This document shows positions 32,981 through 42,036 of a stretch of DNA of 64,000 nucleotides, piece after piece. Location of the stretch: assembly GCF_010730355.1 (NCBI RefSeq), contig NZ_AP022576.1:2728001-2792000 (forward strand), given 5' to 3'. The stretch is from Mycobacterium florentinum (GTDB lineage: Bacteria > Actinomycetota > Actinomycetes > Mycobacteriales > Mycobacteriaceae). A model generated the notes under the pieces. That model was not told the origin of the DNA, ran no database searches, and saw only the letters and a list, made by a program, of their open reading frames with translations. Position 1 is the stretch's first letter. Every line of letters starts with the position of its first letter. Position numbers and translations under genes: made by a program.

Positions 32981-33862
32981 ATGTCTAAAAGTTCAGCGAG
33001 AGCCGCACTCGCGCGGTCTAATGCGGCCAATGTTCGGGCCCATTACGACCTGTCGAACGAGTTCTTCGGGCTGTTCACAGATCCGACTCGCACCTACAGC
33101 TGCGCGTACTTTCCGCGCGAGGGCATGACCCTGCACGAAGCGCAGCTCGCCAAAATAGACATGACGCTGGACAAACTGGGCCTGGTGCCCGGGATGACCC
33201 TGCTCGACCTCGGCTGCGGCTGGGGCTCGGTGATGAAGCGGGCCATCGAGAAGTACGACGTCAACGTCGTCGGGCTGACGCTCTCCAAAAACCAGCACGC
33301 CTACTGCCAGCAGGTCCTCGACCAGGTCGACAGCAGCCGGTCACGCCGGGTACTGCTGAGCGACTGGGCGGAGTTCAACGAGCCAGTTGACCGCATGGTC
33401 GTCATTGAAGCGTTGGAGCACTTTGGCTTTGAACGCTACGACGACTTCTTCAAGTACGCCTACGAAGCCCTGCCGGCCGACGGCGTAATGCTGCTTCACG
33501 TGATCACAGGCCTACATATGAAGGAGGTCATTGCGCGCGGCATGCCTGTGACGATCGGGGCGGCGAAGTTCGTCAGGTTCGTTGTGACCGAGATCTTCCC
33601 CGGCGGCCGGCTGCCAATGATCGAAACCGTTGAGGAGCACTCGACGAAGGTGGGGTTCAACGTAGCCCGCGTTCAGTCCCTGCAGTTGGACTTCGCCAAG
33701 ACCCTTGACTTCTGGGCCGAGGCCCTCGAGGCGCGCAAGGACGAGGCCATCGCGATCCAGTCTGAAGAGGTCTACGAGCGGTACATGAAGTTTTTGACCG
33801 GCACCGCCGACACATTTCGGGTCGGCTACATCGACTGCAACCAGTTCACGCTGCAGAAGTAG
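32981..33862 (+). CDS. mmaA3: Methoxymycolic acid synthase, MmaA3-like
   Basis: 293 residues with a Ser/Ala-rich N-terminal extension as in M. tuberculosis MmaA3. Shared MmaA3 features are SVMKRA after the SAM motif LDLGCGWG, the run [30 protein letters not shown] and the C-terminus RVGYIDCNQFTL. MmaA3 O-methylates hydroxymycolate to methoxymycolate, so the organism probably makes methoxymycolates unless the gene is inactive; no disabling change is seen. It is followed by a hairpin and the mmaA4-like gene, which should supply the hydroxymycolate. Confidence 0.87.
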   Translation: MSKSSARAALARSNAANVRAHYDLSNEFFGLFTDPTRTYSCAYFPREGMTLHEAQLAKIDMTLDKLGLVPGMTLLDLGCGWGSVMKRAIEKYDVNVVGLTLSKNQHAYCQQVLDQVDSSRSRRVLLSDWAEFNEPVDRMVVIEALEHFGFERYDDFFKYAYEALPADGVMLLHVITGLHMKEVIARGMPVTIGAAKFVRFVVTEIFPGGRLPMIETVEEHSTKVGFNVARVQSLQLDFAKTLDFWAEALEARKDEAIAIQSEEVYERYMKFLTGTADTFRVGYIDCNQFTLQK

Positions 33863-33899
33863 CTGCCGAGTAACGGGGACGTTTTACGGGTAGACGAGT

Positions 33900-33921
33900 A
33901 CGGCGTTGCCGACAACGCCGT
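33900..33921 (+). terminator. Hairpin between mmaA3 and mmaA4
   Basis: ACGGCGTTG (33900-33908) and CAACGCCGT (33913-33921) pair perfectly around CCGA, 37 bp past the mmaA3 stop. Terminator or attenuator. Confidence 0.5.
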
Positions 33922-33988
33922 GAATGGGGTTGCAGGCCGATGATCTGCTGATCCTGGTCTCTACTCAGGGGGAAAGGTACTGAAGCAC

Positions 33989-34882
33989 ATGGTTGAAAAG
34001 GCATCCCGTTCCGCGAACATGCGGCCGCATTTCGAGGACATTCAGGCACACTACGATCTCTCGGACGACTTCTTCGGGCTGTTCCAGGATCCGTCTCGCA
34101 CCTATAGTTCCGCGTATTTCGAACGGGACGACATGACCCTCGAAGAGGCCCAGATCGCCAAGGTCGACCTGAATCTCGACAAGCTGGATCTGAAGCCAGG
34201 CATGACGCTGCTTGACATTGGCTGCGGCTGGGGCGCCACCATGAAGCGCGCCGTCGAGAAGTACGACGTCAATGTCATCGGCCTGACACTCAGCAAGAAC
34301 CAGTACAGCTACTCCTCGAAGCTGTTTGACTCGATCGACACCAACCGCTCCTGCCAGGTGTTGCTGCGCGGCTGGGAAGAGTTCAGCGACCCCGTCGACC
34401 GCATTGTGTCCATCGAGGCGATCGAGCACTTCGGTTTCGAGCGCTACAACGACTTCTACAAGAACGCGTACAACATCCTGCCCCACGACGGGCGGATGAC
34501 GATTCAGAGCAGTACTAGCTACCACCTGCTGGAGGTGGCCAAGCGCAGTAAGAACCCGGGCGAGGGGCTCCGGTTCATCAAGTTCATGATGATCGAGATT
34601 TTCCCGGGCGGTCGTATTCCGTCGGCGGAGAAGATGGTGGACCATGGCGAGACGGCGGGCTTCATCGTTCCCGAGTGCCTGTCGCTGCGGCCGCACTACA
34701 TCAAGACGCTCGGCATCTGGGCCGACACGTTGGAGGCCAACAGGGACAAGGCCATTCTCGTCACGTCCGAAGAGATCTACAACCGCTATATGAAGTATCT
34801 GCGCGGTTGCCACCAGTACTTCACGGAGGACTGTCTCGACGTCAACTTGGTGTCCTACCTGAAGCCCGGAGCCGTGAAGTAA
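33989..34882 (+). CDS. mmaA4: Hydroxymycolate synthase-like methyltransferase, MmaA4-like, with Cys-to-Ser change
   Basis: 297 residues. The C-terminal half has MmaA4 hallmarks: [24 protein letters not shown] (in parts), ITSEE-type [17 protein letters not shown] in parts, and LVSYLKPGA. MmaA4 adds a methyl and water-derived hydroxyl, the first step to keto- and methoxymycolates. Two departures: the near-invariant active-site Cys (CmaA1 Cys35) is Ser41 (TYSSAYF, codon TCC), and the segment that reads EPPELTLEEAQ in M. tuberculosis MmaA4 is [11 protein letters not shown] as in cyclopropane synthases. It ends the cluster; no terminator is obvious before the next gene's promoter. Confidence 0.85.
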   Translation: MVEKASRSANMRPHFEDIQAHYDLSDDFFGLFQDPSRTYSSAYFERDDMTLEEAQIAKVDLNLDKLDLKPGMTLLDIGCGWGATMKRAVEKYDVNVIGLTLSKNQYSYSSKLFDSIDTNRSCQVLLRGWEEFSDPVDRIVSIEAIEHFGFERYNDFYKNAYNILPHDGRMTIQSSTSYHLLEVAKRSKNPGEGLRFIKFMMIEIFPGGRIPSAEKMVDHGETAGFIVPECLSLRPHYIKTLGIWADTLEANRDKAILVTSEEIYNRYMKYLRGCHQYFTEDCLDVNLVSYLKPGAVK

Positions 34883-34892
34883 TTTCCCGCGG

Positions 34893-34921
34893 TGTCGGAT
34901 TAGGGCTGCGTCGTTCGTCGG
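34893..34921 (+). promoter_or_regulatory. Candidate ECF-sigma promoter of the YCII-sigma pair
   Basis: TGTCGG (34893-34898), a 17-bp spacer and CGTCGG (34916-34921) resemble the TGTCGA/CGTC-type promoters reported for ECF41/ECF42 sigma factors. It lies 51 bp before the YCII gene, suggesting autoregulation by the downstream sigma factor. Confidence 0.5.
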
Positions 34922-34972
34922 ATAGGTAGAGAGTGGAGCAGGAGGCTCCGCTCACTATCGGAGGTGACGAAC

Positions 34973-35671
34973 GTGCAATATTTCGCGCTGTTGATCAGCA
35001 AAGAACAAGACCGCCCAACCGATGATCCGGCCGCCACGATGGCAGCCTGGCAGAACTTTCACGCCAAAGCCGGCCCGGCGATCAAATCCGGAGACGCACT
35101 GGCCCCGGCTGCCGCTGCGGCGGTCATCACCGGCGGCCCGGACGCGCCGGTGGTCACCGACGGCCCCTTCGCCGAATCCGCCGAGGTGGCCTGCGGCTAC
35201 TACGTGTTCGAAGCGGAAAACCTGGACGAGGCGCTGGCCCTGGCCCGCGATATCCCGCTCGCCACGTACGGGGCCGTGGAAGTGTGGCCCGCGGTCCACA
35301 CCCTTGAGCCGTCCCGCCCGCTCACCGGCAACGACTGGCTCGCGCTGCTGCTGGAACCGGCCGCGACCGCACACACGCCCGGCACACCGGAGTGGGACGC
35401 CGTGGCGGCCAAGCACGCGGATCTGCACGCGGCCGCGGGCGATCACGTGCTCGGCGGCGCCGCTTTGCACGATCGGTCCACCGCGACCACCGTGCGGATG
35501 CGCAACGGTGAAGTCCTGATCACCGATGGGCCGTATGTGGAAGGCGCCGAAATCGCTACGGGCATCTACCTGCTTGGCGCCTCAGATCGCGACGAGGCCG
35601 TCAAGATCGCGTCGATGATCCCCGCGTCGACGGTGCAGCTGCGGCAACTGGCTGGACTCTCGGCACTTTAG
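34973..35671 (+). CDS. Tandem YCII-domain (DGPF) protein
   Basis: The GTG at 34973 is 8 bp after GGAGG (34960-34964), giving 232 residues; a GTG at 34964 overlaps the ribosome site. Two YCII-related domains follow each other, each with a DGPF-type motif (VTDGPFAESAEVA near residue 63 and ITDGPYVEGAEIA near 187). DGPF proteins are the constant genomic partner of ECF42 sigma factors, and the sigma gene starts 9 bp after this stop. Their function is unknown; in relatives they are targets of the sigma factor. The pair is absent between mmaA4 and rplA in M. tuberculosis. Confidence 0.85.
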   Translation: MQYFALLISKEQDRPTDDPAATMAAWQNFHAKAGPAIKSGDALAPAAAAAVITGGPDAPVVTDGPFAESAEVACGYYVFEAENLDEALALARDIPLATYGAVEVWPAVHTLEPSRPLTGNDWLALLLEPAATAHTPGTPEWDAVAAKHADLHAAAGDHVLGGAALHDRSTATTVRMRNGEVLITDGPYVEGAEIATGIYLLGASDRDEAVKIASMIPASTVQLRQLAGLSAL

Positions 35672-35680
35672 CCACCTGCA

Positions 35681-36898
35681 ATGACCAACCTGGACGGCGT
35701 CTTCCGCCGGGAATGGGGTCCCGCCGTCGCCGCGCTCGCGCGATGGTCCGGCGACCTCACCGTCGCCGAGGACGCCGTCCAGGAGGCCTGCGCCGAGGCG
35801 CTGCGCGGTTGGCCCCGCGACGGAATGCCGGACAGCCCCGGCGCCTGGCTGGTTACCGTCGCCCGCAACCGTGCCCGGGATCGGCTGCGCCGCGAATCTG
35901 CCCGTCCCGGAAAGGAATTGGCGGCTTTCGTGGACGACATCAGGGCACGTACCGACCACACCGATCCGCATCCGGTTCGCGACGACGAGCTGCGGATGAT
36001 GTTCACCTGCGCGCATCCGGCGCTGGACCGGCAGTCGCAGTTGGCGCTGACGCTGCGGTTGGTATCCGGGTTGACCGTCGCCGAGATCGCCCGGGCGTTG
36101 TTGCAAACCGACACCGCCGTCGGTCAGCGAATCACGCGCGCCAAGAACAAGATTCGTCACGCCAACATCCCACTGCGGGTGCCGCCGGCGCAGCTGTTGG
36201 GCGAACGGACGCCCCACGTGCTCGGTTGTATCTACTCGGTGTTCACCGAGGGATATTGGTCGACCGCGGGCCCGTCGGCGATTCGTGACGAACTGTGCGA
36301 CGAGGGCGTTCGGCTGGCCGGCGAGCTGTGCGCGCTGATGCCGGACGAGCGTGAGACCCACGCCCTGGCCGCCCTGACCCTGCTGCACGACTCGCGGCGG
36401 GCAACGCGGATCGACGACGCCGGAATGCTGGTGCCGCTCGAAGACCAGGACCGCCGCAAGTGGGATCGCGGCCGCATCGCGCGCGGGCTGGACCGGTTGC
36501 GGCTGGCCGAGGGTTCGACGGGCCCCTACCTGCCCCAGGCGGTGATCGCCGCGGTGCACGCGACGGCACCATCGTGGGAGCAGACCGACTGGATCACCAT
36601 CTGCACGGCCTACGACCGTCTCCTGGAGTTGACGGGGTCGCCGGTGGCCGGCGCGAACCGCGCGCTGGCGGTGGGCTTCCGCGACGGCCCCGACGCCGGG
36701 CTTGTCGCGCTGGACGACGTCGCGCGCGACCCCCGGCTGACCCGCTCGAATCTGGTCGCGACGGTACGGGCCGATCTGCTGCGGCGCGCGGGACGGCCCA
36801 CCGAGGCGCTGACCTGGTATCGAACGGCGTTACAATCCAACGGTTCTGAGCCGGGCCGCGACTTCTTACGCCGACGTATCGCCGAGTGCGGCGGGTAG
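35681..36898 (+). CDS. ECF sigma factor, ECF42-type with C-terminal extension
   Basis: 405 residues, much longer than a simple ECF sigma factor. Region 2 (residues 5-75; AEDAVQEACAEAL, WLVTVARNRARDRLRR in parts) and region 4 (about 110-165; VSGLTVAEIARALLQTDTAVGQRI in parts) are followed by a 240-residue extension (DUF6596 and TPR-like helices, with YWSTAGPSAIRDELCDEGVRLAGEL in parts and NRALAVGFRDGP) typical of ECF42. These have no anti-sigma factor; the extension controls activity. Partner is the YCII gene directly upstream, expressed from the promoter at 34893-34921. It is convergent with rplA, 15 bp away. Confidence 0.88.
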   Translation: MTNLDGVFRREWGPAVAALARWSGDLTVAEDAVQEACAEALRGWPRDGMPDSPGAWLVTVARNRARDRLRRESARPGKELAAFVDDIRARTDHTDPHPVRDDELRMMFTCAHPALDRQSQLALTLRLVSGLTVAEIARALLQTDTAVGQRITRAKNKIRHANIPLRVPPAQLLGERTPHVLGCIYSVFTEGYWSTAGPSAIRDELCDEGVRLAGELCALMPDERETHALAALTLLHDSRRATRIDDAGMLVPLEDQDRRKWDRGRIARGLDRLRLAEGSTGPYLPQAVIAAVHATAPSWEQTDWITICTAYDRLLELTGSPVAGANRALAVGFRDGPDAGLVALDDVARDPRLTRSNLVATVRADLLRRAGRPTEALTWYRTALQSNGSEPGRDFLRRRIAECGG

Positions 36899-36913
36899 GC
36901 GCCGCAGCCGGGA

Positions 36914-37621
36914 CTAGGCCTCGGTGAAGTTGCGGGTGATCGACGGGTCGACCGGGATGCCCGGGCCGGTGGTCGTCGACACGGTGATCTTCTTGAGGTA
37001 CCGCCCCTTGGACGACGACGGCTTGAGCCGCAGCACCTCGTCGATCGCGGCTCCGTAGTTCTCCGCGAGGTTCTTCTCGTCGAACGAGGCCTTACCGATC
37101 ACGAAGTGCAGGTTGGCCTGCTTGTCGATGCGGAAGTTGATCTTTCCGCCCTTGATGTCGTTGACGGCCTTGGCGATGTCGGGCGTCACGGTACCGGTCT
37201 TGGGGTTCGGCATCAGGCCACGCGGGCCGAGGATGCGCGCGATACGGCCGACCTTGGCCATCTGGTCCGGCGTCGCGATCGCGGCGTCGAAGTCCAGGAA
37301 GCCGCCCTGGATCTTTTCGATCAGGTCGTCGCTGCCCACCACGTCGGCACCCGCGGCGGTGGCCTCTTCGGCCTTGTCGCCGACGGCGAACACCGCGACC
37401 CGGGCGGTCTTACCGGTGCCGTGCGGCAGGTTGACCGTGCCGCGCACCATCTGGTCGGCCTTGCGCGGGTCGACGCCGAGCCGGATCGCCACCTCGACGG
37501 TGGAGTCCTGCTTGGTCGAGGCCGTCTCCTTGGCGAGCTTGGCCGCCTCCAGCGGGGAGTACAGGTTGTCGCGATCCACCTTCTCGGCGGCGGCGCGGTA
37601 TGCCTTGCTGTTCTTGCTCAC
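36914..37621 (-). CDS. rplA: Ribosomal protein L1
   Basis: The GTG at 37621 (SKNSKAYR) gives 235 residues, the M. tuberculosis L1 length; an ATG at 37633 would add four. L1 landmarks are [23 protein letters not shown] (in parts: [15 protein letters not shown]), the second domain with [13 protein letters not shown], and [18 protein letters not shown] in parts. L1 forms the ribosomal L1 stalk and can repress the L11-L1 operon. It is the last gene of secE-nusG-rplK-rplA. Confidence 0.96.
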   Translation of the reverse strand: MSKNSKAYRAAAEKVDRDNLYSPLEAAKLAKETASTKQDSTVEVAIRLGVDPRKADQMVRGTVNLPHGTGKTARVAVFAVGDKAEEATAAGADVVGSDDLIEKIQGGFLDFDAAIATPDQMAKVGRIARILGPRGLMPNPKTGTVTPDIAKAVNDIKGGKINFRIDKQANLHFVIGKASFDEKNLAENYGAAIDEVLRLKPSSSKGRYLKKITVSTTTGPGIPVDPSITRNFTEA

Positions 37622-37689
37622 TTGCTGATCCAATCTGGTGTTGGGTCGTGGTTATTCGGGCCGAAGCTGGCCCTCCCACGGTTGGGGGC

Positions 37690-38118
37690 TTATTCGACGG
37701 TGATGCCCATCGACCGGGCGGTACCGGCGATGATCTTGGCGGCGGCGTCGATGTCGTTGGCGTTGAGATCGGTCTTCTTGGTCTCGGCGATCTCGCGGAC
37801 CTGATCCCAGGTGACCTTGGCGACCTTGGTCTTGTGCGGCTCGGCCGAACCCTTGCCCACACCGGCGGCCTTGAGCAGCAGCTTGGCGGCAGGCGGCGTC
37901 TTGAGCGCGAACGTGAAGCTGCGGTCTTCGTAGACCGTGATCTCCACGGGGATGACATTGCCGCGCTGGTTTTCCGTCGCGGCGTTGTATGCCTTGCAGA
38001 ACTCCATGATGTTCACACCGTGCTGGCCCAGCGCGGGTCCCACCGGCGGCGCAGGGTTTGCCTGTCCCGCCACGATCTGGAGCTTGATCAGCCCAACGAC
38101 TTTCTTCTTCGGGGCCAT
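37690..38118 (-). CDS. rplK: Ribosomal protein L11
   Basis: 142 residues, full length. Visible are the N-terminal [23 protein letters not shown] (in parts: [11 protein letters not shown]) and the rRNA-binding C-terminal part with [14 protein letters not shown] and [10 protein letters not shown]11 binds 23S rRNA at the GTPase centre and takes part in the stringent response with RelA. It lies 27 bp after nusG and 68 bp before rplA. Confidence 0.97.
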   Translation of the reverse strand: MAPKKKVVGLIKLQIVAGQANPAPPVGPALGQHGVNIMEFCKAYNAATENQRGNVIPVEITVYEDRSFTFALKTPPAAKLLLKAAGVGKGSAEPHKTKVAKVTWDQVREIAETKKTDLNANDIDAAAKIIAGTARSMGITVE

Positions 38119-38145
38119 GAGATTTTGACGTTCCTTCCAGGTTTT

Positions 38146-38922
<777 letters not shown>

Positions 38923-38938
38923 CTATCTTTCTCGAAGC

Positions 38939-39424
38939 TCAGCCGAACACCAGCAGCACGAGCTTGGTCAGGCCCAAATCAGCAAGGCCTACCAGCGCCA
39001 CCATGAAGGCGAGGAACACCAGCACCACGGACGTGTAGGTGAGCATCTGCTTGCGGTTCGGCCAGATCACCTTCCGCATCTCCGCAACGACCTGCTTGAG
39101 GTAGTTGAAGACGAAAACGAACGGGTTGGCCGTACGGTCCCCGGGCTTCTTCGGCTTCTTGGCCTTCTTGTCGGCCCCGGCCTTCTTGGTTGCCGCGGTC
39201 TTCTTGGAGTCCTTAGCGTCCTCGGTCTCGTCCGAGGACTCGACGTCGACGTCCTCGTCGGCATCCGCCACTCGCTGCCGGGACCGCTTGCCGGTCGGGC
39301 GTTGCGGACGCGTCGCAGGCTTGGTCACCACGGCCGTGCGACCACCGCTCGTGCTGTCGTCGGTGTCACCGCCGTCGCGTGCGGCGTCGTTGGCAGCAGG
39401 GACGTCGAGGCCCTCGTCGCTCAC
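38939..39424 (-). CDS. secE: Preprotein translocase subunit SecE
   Basis: 161 residues from a GTG start. A long charged, low-complexity N-terminal region (residues 1-100, Lys/Ala/Asp-rich, typical of mycobacterial SecE) precedes the conserved SecE helix ([25 protein letters not shown] in parts) and one C-terminal membrane segment (about 137-160). SecE clamps SecY in the translocon. It is the first gene of the operon with nusG, rplK and rplA, downstream of tRNA-Trp. Confidence 0.95.
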   Translation of the reverse strand: MSDEGLDVPAANDAARDGGDTDDSTSGGRTAVVTKPATRPQRPTGKRSRQRVADADEDVDVESSDETEDAKDSKKTAATKKAGADKKAKKPKKPGDRTANPFVFVFNYLKQVVAEMRKVIWPNRKQMLTYTSVVLVFLAFMVALVGLADLGLTKLVLLVFG

Positions 39425-39562
39425 CGCATGCTCCTTTGTTCGCTAGCCATCTCACGATTCGTCCCGGGCTGGCCCGTTAGTGTCCAGCATGGCACGGATC
39501 CCATTGTCCGACTCCTCCTCAGGCCGTTGGGGCCCGCATCGTCGTCGGACGTTCGCCGTTTG

Positions 39563-39635
<73 letters not shown>

Positions 39636-39685
39636 TCGCGGTTGGCAGGCCAACCTGCGCTTACCTACCGGGGCCTACATGACAC

Positions 39686-39729
39686 GCGCGCTCTCCGTTC
39701 GGTGATCGCCGAACCTACGGACAGCGCGC
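39686..39729 (-). terminator. Large hairpin between hadC and tRNA-Trp
   Basis: GCGCGCT (39686-39692) pairs with AGCGCGC (39723-39729), and inside it CCGT/ACGG and TCGG/CCGA pairs continue the stem. It lies 56 bp past the hadC stop and probably ends the rpmG-hadABC transcript. Confidence 0.65.
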
Positions 39730-39785
39730 TGTAATGGGAAAACCCCGAGGTCCGAGTGTACATCGGCACGCGAGTCAGATACTAA

Positions 39786-40301
39786 TTACGCGGTTCTGAC
39801 GACCTGTCCGGATTCCGGGTCCCATTTGAGCTGGATGGAACCGTCGTCGTTCGATTCTTCCCGGTATTGACCCATCAAGGTGGTGTAGGCCTCCATCACG
39901 ACGTCTCCGTTGTCGTCGGTGCAGATGTTTTTGGTGACGACGATGTCGGCCCCGAAGCGTTCGTTGACCGACTCGACGTCCATCCGCCCCCACAGCTTGT
40001 CGCCCGCCTTGATCGGCCTGTTGAAGACGAATCGCTGTTCAACCTGGACAATCACCAAGCTCTCCATACCCAGGTCGACGTGCCGGAAGAAATCCAGCTG
40101 CACGTACTTGGCGAAGATCGTGACGAGGGTCAGCGGCGCGAGGATTGCGTCGTAGCCGAGTTCGGCTGCCGCGGCTTCCTCGTAGAAGGCCGGGTGTTCG
40201 TTCTTGATGGACCGGGCGAACTCGCGGACCTGCTCACGGCCCACCACGAAGTAATCCGGATACCGCCAGACCATTCCGCGGATATCGGTTTTGAGCGCCA
40301 T
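39786..40301 (-). CDS. hadC: (3R)-hydroxyacyl-ACP dehydratase subunit HadC
   Basis: 171 residues, an N-terminal MaoC-dehydratase-like (hot-dog) subunit similar in layout to HadA (RYPDYFVVGREQVREFARSI in parts; LAPLTLVTIFAKYVQ in parts). It lacks the catalytic Asp-His pair and forms the HadBC heterodimer, which dehydrates long meromycolate intermediates in FAS-II. Its start is 3 bp after the hadB stop. M. tuberculosis HadC has 166 residues. Confidence 0.95.
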   Translation of the reverse strand: MALKTDIRGMVWRYPDYFVVGREQVREFARSIKNEHPAFYEEAAAAELGYDAILAPLTLVTIFAKYVQLDFFRHVDLGMESLVIVQVEQRFVFNRPIKAGDKLWGRMDVESVNERFGADIVVTKNICTDDNGDVVMEAYTTLMGQYREESNDDGSIQLKWDPESGQVVRTA

Positions 40302-40304
40302 GGT

Positions 40305-40733
40305 TTACGCCAACTTGGCCGACGCGATGGCCCGTCCGAAGATCTTCTTTCCACCAGTAGTGGCGCTGATCGCGATGACCACCGACTTGTTCTCCGGATC
40401 AACCGACTTGACCCGACCGCTGAAGACCAGCTCGGCGCCCTTGCCGTCGTTGGGCACCGGCACCACGGCCGTGAATCGCACGTTGTACTCGGTGACCGCA
40501 CCGGGGTCCCCGACCCACGAGGTGACGTAACCGCCGCCGATCCCCATGGTGAGCATGCCGTGCGCGATCGCGGTCTCCAGCCCGACGACCTTGGCGATCT
40601 CGTCGTCCCAGTGGATCGGGTTCAAGTCACCGGAAACGCCCGCATAGTTCACCAGATCCTGGCGGGTGAGCGGGTAGGTCTTTTCCGGAAGCTGGTCACC
40701 CACCTTCACCGAGCTGAACTCACGCAGTGGCAT
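40305..40733 (-). CDS. hadB: (3R)-hydroxyacyl-ACP dehydratase catalytic subunit HadB
   Basis: 142 residues from the ATG of MPLREFSS, identical in length to M. tuberculosis HadB (Rv0636). The MaoC hydratase-2 motif holds catalytic D36 and H41 (GDLNPIHWDD), with AHGMLTMG and YVTSW beyond. HadB is the shared catalytic subunit of HadAB and HadBC, dehydrating beta-hydroxyacyl-AcpM in mycolate elongation. It overlaps the 3' end of hadA by 14 bp. Confidence 0.97.
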   Translation of the reverse strand: MPLREFSSVKVGDQLPEKTYPLTRQDLVNYAGVSGDLNPIHWDDEIAKVVGLETAIAHGMLTMGIGGGYVTSWVGDPGAVTEYNVRFTAVVPVPNDGKGAELVFSGRVKSVDPENKSVVIAISATTGGKKIFGRAIASAKLA

Positions 40734-41199
40734 CAGTAAATCCCTCTTCCCCGTTGTCACCCGCACGGCCCGCCAGGGTCGTGTAGGTCTCCTGGACGAT
40801 GTCGCCGGCCTCGTCGGTGATCACATTCTTGGTCACGATGATCTGGGTGCCGTGCGAGACACGCATCGAGTCCACGTACACATCACAGTAGATGCGGTCG
40901 CCTGCCACCAACGGCTTGAAGTACTTCAGCACCTGGTCAACCTGGACGATTTGCGCGTCGGTCACCGCGATGTTGGCGTACTTGAAGAACGCCGACTGGG
41001 CCTGGTAGCCGAACACACAGCAGAACGTCAACGGGGCCAGCAAACCCTTGTAGCCGAGCTCGGCAGCGGCACCCTCGTCGGAGAACCACGCGTCGTCGTT
41101 TTGCACGGCCACCGCGTACTCGCGGATCTTCTCCCGCTCCACCTGGTAATAGTCGGGATACCGGTAATGCATCCCGACTAGATCTTTGGTCAACGGCAC
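40720..41199 (-). CDS. hadA: (3R)-hydroxyacyl-ACP dehydratase subunit HadA
   Basis: 159 residues; non-catalytic hot-dog subunit that positions acyl chains in HadAB. Motifs: YRYPDYYQVEREKIREYA in parts, AELGYKGLLAPLTFCCVFG in parts, and KYFKPLVAGDRIYCD. The Cys in TFCC corresponds to HadA Cys61, the residue modified by activated isoxyl and thiacetazone in M. tuberculosis, so those drugs could act here. It starts 46 bp after the rpmG stop, in the same transcript. Confidence 0.96.
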   Translation of the reverse strand: MPLTKDLVGMHYRYPDYYQVEREKIREYAVAVQNDDAWFSDEGAAAELGYKGLLAPLTFCCVFGYQAQSAFFKYANIAVTDAQIVQVDQVLKYFKPLVAGDRIYCDVYVDSMRVSHGTQIIVTKNVITDEAGDIVQETYTTLAGRAGDNGEEGFTDATA

Positions 41200-41245
41200 A
41201 GCTTTAAAACCTACCTGGTCAATCTCGTCTAACGGCCTGAGATAG

Positions 41246-41413
41246 TTAGCGTGTCTCGCGATGTGCCTGGTGCTTGCCGCAGTTCGGGCAGAACTTCTTC
41301 AGCTCGAGCCGGTCCGGGTCATTGCGGCGGTTCTTCTTGGTGATGTAGTTGCGGTGTTTGCACACTTCGCAGGCCAAAGTGATCTTCGGCCGCACATCCG
41401 TACTGGAAGCCAT
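41246..41413 (-). CDS. rpmG: Ribosomal protein L33 (zinc-type)
   Basis: Translation of 41413-41246 gives 55 residues starting [18 protein letters not shown]. Two Cys pairs (CEVC and CPNC) make the zinc-binding C+ form of L33. It begins 35 bp after the tRNA-Met 3' end and precedes hadA by 46 bp, as in M. tuberculosis rpmG2, so it is probably transcribed with the two upstream tRNAs and the had genes. Confidence 0.95.
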
Positions 41414-41448
41414 TTCAGTTCTCTTTCACACGTCACATTGTTGTGTTG

Positions 41449-41522
<74 letters not shown>

Positions 41523-41558
41523 TCTGGTACGCGCCGTCCGCCTGTTCGGCGTCCGCCG

Positions 41559-41631
41559 AGCCCCCTAACGGAATCGAACCGTTGACCTTTTCCTTACCAT
41601 GGAAACGCTCTACCGACTGAGCTAAGGGGGC
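41559..41631 (-). tRNA. tRNA-Thr (GGT)
   Basis: Acceptor GCCCCCT (41631-41625) pairs with AGGGGGC (41566-41560), discriminator T; anticodon stem TTTCC/GGAAA around ATGGTAA gives anticodon GGT; T-arm AACGGTTCGATTCCGTT. It lies 36 bp ahead of tRNA-Met. Confidence 0.94.
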
Positions 41632-41672
41632 CGCAAAACCCGTAGCGGTCAGTCGTGCCTCGGGCCTAAAAG

Positions 41673-41702
41673 AGGGTACAGCGCGACGAGCGACGGAACC
41701 AA
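41673..41702 (-). promoter_or_regulatory. Promoter of tRNA-Thr/tRNA-Met/rpmG/hadABC
   Basis: TTGGTT (41702-41697), an 18-bp spacer and TACCCT (41678-41673) precede tRNA-Thr by 41 bp. No other promoter or terminator is evident before rpmG, so this site may drive the whole tRNA-rpmG-had transcript. Confidence 0.5.
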
Positions 41703-41718
41703 ACCACGCCGTAGGCGC

Positions 41719-41925
41719 TCAGCCCCCGCCGCTGTCGCGGTGTGGTTGCCACGCACTGAGGTCGCTGAACTCGTCATAAATGCCCTCTTGGTCGCGATGG
41801 GCATCGGCGTCCAGCAGCGTCCGCAGCGCGAGGTGCACGGCCTCGCGCGCGTCGGCCAAGTGGTAGCGACGTATTGCCTCTTGGACCAGATCGTCGTCAA
41901 TCTCGATCTCGACCTTCTTCAGCAT
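41719..41925 (-). CDS. Orphan VapB-family antitoxin
   Basis: 68 residues. The N-terminal half is a VapB ribbon-helix-helix (VEIEIDDDLVQEAIRRYHL, then REAVHLALRTLLD), and the C-terminal half would wrap a toxin. No VapC PIN-domain gene is on either side: downstream is only a promoter and tRNA-Thr. TATTGT (41937-41932) lies 6 bp before the ATG with no ribosome site, suggesting a leaderless mRNA. It may regulate in trans or be a relic of a VapBC pair. It sits where M. tuberculosis has the small unassigned Rv0634A. Confidence 0.75.
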   Translation of the reverse strand: MLKKVEIEIDDDLVQEAIRRYHLADAREAVHLALRTLLDADAHRDQEGIYDEFSDLSAWQPHRDSGGG

Positions 41926-42024
41926 GGAGCAACAATACCCGCGCCGCGCCGCCGGAGCCGTTCGGCGAAAGCGCGGTTGACAGGCCGTGATGCGCCCGAA
42001 ATGCCCGTTCGGTTGGCCGGGTCA

Positions 42025-42030
42025 TAGTCT
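42025..42030 (+). promoter_or_regulatory. -10 box of a leaderless MBL hydrolase mRNA
   Basis: TAGTCT fits TANNNT and ends 6 bp before the GTG at 42037, the arrangement of leaderless mycobacterial transcripts. No -35 or ribosome site is clear. Confidence 0.4.
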
Positions 42031-42036
42031 GATGCC

